Assembly: GCA_026913215.1 (NCBI GenBank)
Contig: JAPTYK010000001.1
Coordinates: forward strand, 806,001 to 870,000
Reading direction: 5' to 3'
DNA from: Streptomyces diastatochromogenes
Lineage (GTDB): Bacteria > Actinomycetota > Actinomycetes > Streptomycetales > Streptomycetaceae
Length of the DNA stretch: 64,000 nt
Both the position numbers and the translations under genes were made by a program. Position 1 is the first letter of the stretch. Every line of letters begins with the position of its first letter. Under the pieces are notes generated by a model. That model saw nothing but the letters and a program-made list of their open reading frames with translations. It did no database searches and had not been told where the DNA came from. Shown in pieces: positions 60,415-64,000 of the stretch.

Positions 60415-60981
60415 TCAGCGGACGTCGGTGAGGTGACGACCGCGAGGACCCCGTCGACCATGGCGTCGACGGGGTCCTCGTCGTCGTGGAGCAGGACCGC
60501 GTCGAGCCGGCCGAGGCGGACCGACCCCGGCCCAGGGCGGCGGTGCCGTCGAGGACGATCGCGAGGACGCGGGTGGCGGGGCGGGGCGCAGCACGGTGGA
60601 GCCGCGCTCGACGGACACCTCGGCCTTCGTCCCGGTGCGCCGCACCATGACGTTGAAGTCGACGATGGGGCCGTCGAGCAGCCGGCAGTCGGTGGTGGCC
60701 TCGCCGGAGAAGGCGAGGGGCGCGTAGCGGGTGTCCACGAGGTGTTCCGTGCCGTCGACGGTGAGGGCCATGCCCGGTCCCTCGACGACGGTGATGATCC
60801 GGTCGACGCCCTCGAACGTGGAGAAGGGGCCGCTGCTCGCGACGTCGGCGACGCTGATCCGCCACGCGAAGTCCTCGGTGCCGGCGCCCCGGGGGTGTGC
60901 CACGACCTCGGTGGTGATGCCGCCGCCGTTCTTCCACGGTGCGGGGGTCCGGTCGCTCGCGCGCAGGATCTGGGGTGCCAT
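60415..60981 (-). CDS. hutD: HutD-family protein, frame breaks at the C-terminus
   Basis: A cupin-fold protein of the histidine pathway, about 190 residues. It starts with the family block ILRASDRTPAPWKNGGGITT then EVVAHP, followed by FAWRISVADVASSGPFSTFE, GVDRIITVVEGPGMALTVDG, YAPLAFSGEATTDCRLLDGP and IVDFNVMVRR. Frame changes near 60570 and 60525 give a C-terminal reading VLAIVLDGTAALGRG and LGRLDAVLLHDDEDPVDAMV. HutD is thought to buffer or sense formylated pathway intermediates; biochemical proof is limited. Converges on hutG. Confidence 0.85.
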   Translation of the reverse strand: MAPQILRASDRTPAPWKNGGGITTEVVAHPRGAGTEDFAWRISVADVASSGPFSTFEGVDRIITVVEGPGMALTVDGTEHLVDTRYAPLAFSGEATTDCRLLDGPIVDFNVMVRRTGTKAEVSVERGSTVLRPAPPPASSRSSSTAPPPWAGVGPPRPARRGPAPRRRGPRRRHGRRGPRGRHLTDVR

Positions 60982-61062
60982 GAGGGGTGCTCCTTCGGGA
61001 AAACGCGATCTCTCCCCGCTGCCCGGGGCCGCGGAGGAGGAGGGGTCGGAGGTCGGGCCGGG

Positions 61063-63779
61063 CTAGCGCTCGGCGGTGTGGCGGGTGTCGAGGGCGGTCT
61101 CGGTGAAGACCCGGTACCCGGCCGCCGGGTCGTACCCGTGGATCTCGCGGGTGTCGAGGGCGGCCATGTAGGTCAGGACGTCCTTGCTGACGACCTGTCC
61201 GGGGACGAGGACGGGGAAGCCGGGCGGGTACGGGGTGACGAAGGTGGCCGAGACCACCGTACGGCCCTGGGCCATGGCGTCGGCGAGGGCGTCCGTCGAG
61301 AGGTGCTCGCACTCGGTGTCGTCGTAGGCGAGGAAGAACGCGGCGCGCATGTCGCCCTCGGGGGTGCGCGGGCTCGGCCGGAACGCCGGGTGGAAGGCGC
61401 TGAAGTCGGGGAGGGCGGCGGAGCCCGCGTCGAGTCCGGTGACGGCGCTGTCGTGGACGGCGCGGTCGTACGGGCTCATCTCGCCGACGCGTTCCTCCAG
61501 GTCCTCGACGATGCGGACGAGCACCTCGATGAGGTAGGCGACGGAGCTGCGGGTGGTGCCGATGTTCGTCATGAACAGCAGCGTGTTGCGGGTCGTCTTG
61601 TTGACCTGGATGCCGTGCCGGTCCATCAGGAGGTCGTGCTTGAAGGTGTCCCCGTCGATCCCGGTGAGCCCGATGTGCAGGGTGGCGCGGGTGGGGTCGA
61701 GGACGAACTCGTCCTCCTCCCAGGCCTGTTCCATCCGGGCGAGGCCGGTGGTCAGGGGCTGTTCGATGCCGGAGGGGCGGAAGCGGTGCGGGACGAGCTC
61801 CGGGGTGGTGAGGACGCGCAGGTAGCGGCTGAGCAGCGGGTGCTGGGCGACGGCGTCGCGGAGCACGCCGGCCTGTTCGAGCTGCTTCTGCACGAGGGCG
61901 AAGCCCTCGAAGACGGCCTGCCGGCGGCCGAGGTCCATCGAGGCGAGGATCTGGTAGTTGGGCGACGTCGAGGTGTGCGTCATGTACGCCTCGTGGAACA
62001 CCTCGGCGACCTTGTGGCGGAAGTCCTGGTCGAAGACGTGGACCATGGAGCCCTGGCGCATCGAGGTGAGCGTCTTGTGCGTGGACTGCGTGGCGTAGAC
62101 GCGGACGCGGACCCGCTCCGGGTCGGGCATCAGACGGGTGGCGACGAGGGTCTCGTCGTCCGGGTCGTCGCCGAGGTCCGCGCGGTGGGCCGCGTAGGCG
62201 TCGGCGTACGCGGGGTCCCGGTAGCGGTCGGTGAGGGTGCGGGCCGCGGCCATGGCCGTGCGGCGGCGGTAGACGGGGTGGAAGCGGGCGAAGGCGAACC
62301 AGGCCTCGTCCCACAGGAACGCCAGGTCCGGCTTGAGGGCCAGGCACTCCTCCATCACCCGCGAGGGGTTGTAGACGATCCCGTCGAAGGTGCAGTTGGT
62401 GAGCATGAGGAGCTTGACGCGGTGCAGGACGCCCTCGCGCTTGAGCATCAGCAGCTTCCGCTTGATCTCCTCCACCGGCACGGCCCCGTACATGCCGTAC
62501 TCGTCGAGGGGATAGGCGTCGAGGTAGACGACGTGGGCGCCGGCGAGGACGAGTCCGTAGTGGTGGGACTTGTGGCAGTTGCGGTCCACGAGCACGATGT
62601 CGCCGGGGCGTACGAGTGCCTGCACGACGACCTTGTTGGCGGTGGACGTGCCGTTGGTGACGAAGTACGTCCGGCGGGCGCCGAAGGCCTCGGCGGCGAG
62701 GTCCTGGGCCTCGCGCAGCGGGCCGGTGGGGGCGAGCAGGGAGTCCAGGCCGCCGGAGGTGGCGGAGGTCTCGGCGAGGAAGATGTTCAGGCCGTAGAAG
62801 TCCGCGATCTCCGGGATCCAGGGCGAGTGGAGCACCGAGGCGCCGCGCGAGACGGGCAGGGCGTGGAAGACGCCGGTGGGCTTGCGGCTGTGGGCGCGCA
62901 GGGCGGTGAAGAAGGGGGCGCGGTGGCGTTCGGCGATGCCGTTCAGGATCGACAGGTGCAGTTCGAGGAGGCCTTCGCGGGCGTGGAAGACGCGCCGGAA
63001 GCGGCGGCCGACGCGGCCGGCGGTGGACTCGACGGCCCGTTCGGACACGAGGTAGAGGTCGAGTTCGGGGCGCAGGGCGAGGAGCCGGTCGCCCAGGGCG
63101 TGGATCCGTTCGCCGTCGTCCCCGGGCGTGGCGGCGCCGGTGCCGGCGGTCTCGTCGAAGAAGCGGCGGACGACGCTGAGGTCGTGGCGGGAGCGGTCGG
63201 TGAACCGGTCGCGGATGACGACGGCCTGGAGGCCGGAGTTGACGAGGGACGTGATGACGGCGTCCTCGAAGCTCGGGGCGACGACGATCTCGTAGGCGAA
63301 CTCGTCGTCGGGGCGGCGCAGTCGGCGCAGCTCGCCGCGGAGCGCCTGCTCCTCGGCGGCGTCCAGGTCGCCGACGACGAGGACCTCGAAGTACGGGGCG
63401 GAGGGCGCGGGGAGGGGTGCGCGGGGTCCGCCGTCTCCTCGGGTGCGGCGCCCGGTCCCGCGACGGTGTGCGGGGCGGCGCGGTGCCGGTGGCCCGCGAG
63501 GGCTCCGTACAGCTCTTCCGCGCGGTGGGCGAGTTGACGGTACTCGTGCTGGTCGTGCAGCCCGCGCAGCTCCTTGAGGGCGGCCGTGCCGGGGAAGGCC
63601 CAGCAGTGCTCGATGGGCGTGAGGAGGTCGATGAGCTCCCGGATGCGCGCGGCGGTGTCCGGGCGGCCGTCCGCGCCCTGCGCGGCGAGGCGGTGGGTGA
63701 GGTCCGTCAGCGAGCTCCAGGCGTCGGCGCGCAGGTGGCCGACGCTGTTGTGCACCGTGGCGGTCGGCAGGTCATTCAC
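61063..63779 (-). CDS. Orn/Lys/Arg decarboxylase, PLP-dependent, one frame break
   Basis: A large fold-I amino acid decarboxylase of about 905 residues. The N-terminal wing domain (63779-63000) includes EYRQLAHRAEELYGALAGHR and, after a missing base near 63410, FEVLVVGDLDAAEEQALRGE and a response-regulator-like segment. The catalytic domain has FVTNGTSTANKVVVQALVRP, DIVLVDRNCHKSHHYGLVLA, PDLAFLWDEAWFAFARFHPV with the PLP-ring Asp, and STHKTLTSMRQGSMVH with the PLP Lys. The C-terminal domain has TPYPPGFPVLVPGQVVS. Whether arginine, lysine or ornithine is the substrate cannot be read from this. It sits between hutD and hutH, unusual company. Confidence 0.9.
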
Positions 63780-63827
63780 CGGGAAACGGCTCCTTCTGAG
63801 GGCTGGGCATGCGCGGCGGGGCCTGCC

Positions 63828-63865
63828 GCGCCTTCCGGGTCCCCGCGCGGGGACCCGGAAGGCGC
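63828..63865. terminator. Terminator after hutH
   Basis: GCGCCTTCCGGGTCCCCGC and its full complement form a 19-bp stem with almost no loop, directly past the stop of the minus-strand gene entering from the right. Confidence 0.85.
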
Positions 63866-63881
63866 GAGGACTGCGTCCCGG

Positions 63882-64000
63882 TCAGACCAGGGCGCCGGTC
63901 ACGGACTCGGCGGCGGCCAGGGCGCGGCCGGAGGTCACGTACTGGACGGCCTCCTCGATCTCGGGGGCGAGCCAGCGGTCGGTGCCGGGGCCCTCGACGG
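63882..64000 (-). CDS. hutH: Histidine ammonia-lyase (HutH), C-terminal end only
   Basis: The minus strand reads VEGPGTDRWLAPEIEEAVQY, VTSGRALAAAESVTGALV and then TGA at 63882. VEGPGxDRxLAPxL and the VTGxL ending are the C-terminus of actinobacterial histidine ammonia-lyase, the first enzyme of the pathway (histidine to urocanate). The rest, with the MIO-forming Ala-Ser-Gly, lies beyond the window. Its place beside hutU, hutG and hutD supports the call. Confidence 0.8.
   Translation of the reverse strand, partial: VEGPGTDRWLAPEIEEAVQYVTSGRALAAAESVTGALV

Noticed and set aside
60310..63537. Plus-strand open frame of over 1000 codons opposite the decarboxylase
   Set aside because: Val/Gly/Glu/Arg-rich antisense shadow of the decarboxylase and hutD; no recognisable domain.

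Overview
ORGANISM. GC-rich DNA with high third-position GC, an XRE/DUF397 pair, a DUF574-type SAM methyltransferase, a hopene-associated glycosyltransferase and a hut cluster point to a Streptomyces or a close relative. LAYOUT. (1) Bases 1-15.5 kb are accessory DNA: a protein of six tandem helix-turn-helix units, an IS110 remnant, secreted proteins, two secreted HNH nucleases each overlapped by a small gene, a decayed third nuclease, a tail-sheath-like fragment, a broken regulator gene, and a methyltransferase/XRE/DUF397 group. (2) Bases 15.5-33.1 kb hold a type I-E CRISPR-Cas locus. The operon cas3-cas8e-cse2-cas7e-cas5e-cas6e-cas1e-cas2e (17.3-26.9 kb) lies between two divergently transcribed arrays, one of about 22 repeats on the left and one of 82 repeats on the right. 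Both arrays start at the same 44-bp leader box, in inverted copies. Outside the arrays lie orphan repeats of the canonical Streptomyces I-E type and a roughly 240-bp segment present in two direct copies. (3) From about 34.4 kb the content is chromosomal: an MHS-family transporter, a PucR-like regulator, a 3-hydroxybutyrate dehydrogenase, a Nudix hydrolase, Lnt, a racemase, an HpnB-like glycosyltransferase, a complex-I-like operon syntenic with Mycobacterium tuberculosis Rv0081-Rv0087, a SulP transporter with its own ArsR regulator, PhnA, an amino acid permease with an IclR regulator, and histidine utilisation genes (hutC-like, hutU, hutG, hutD, end of hutH) around an Orn/Lys/Arg decarboxylase.

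MOST INTERESTING POINT. Between cas3 and cas8e, on the strand opposite the operon, lies a miniature repeat-spacer-repeat (20310-20401). The first 16 nt of its spacer match a site 112 nt away in the same intergenic gap (20229-20244). The only mismatch is at position 6, the base a type I crRNA flips out, and an AAG sits exactly where a type I-E PAM belongs. This is what a crRNA-like regulator of the cas operon (CreA/CreR-like) would look like.

CAUTION. Many otherwise intact genes, including cas3, cas8e, cas7e, cas5e, cas6e, cas1e, lnt, hutG, hutD, the IclR gene and most of the complex-I-like genes, need one or more single-base frame corrections, nearly always a missing base and often in a G or C run. 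Sequencing error explains this more simply than mass gene decay. Such genes are listed over their full span as CDS, with the break noted.
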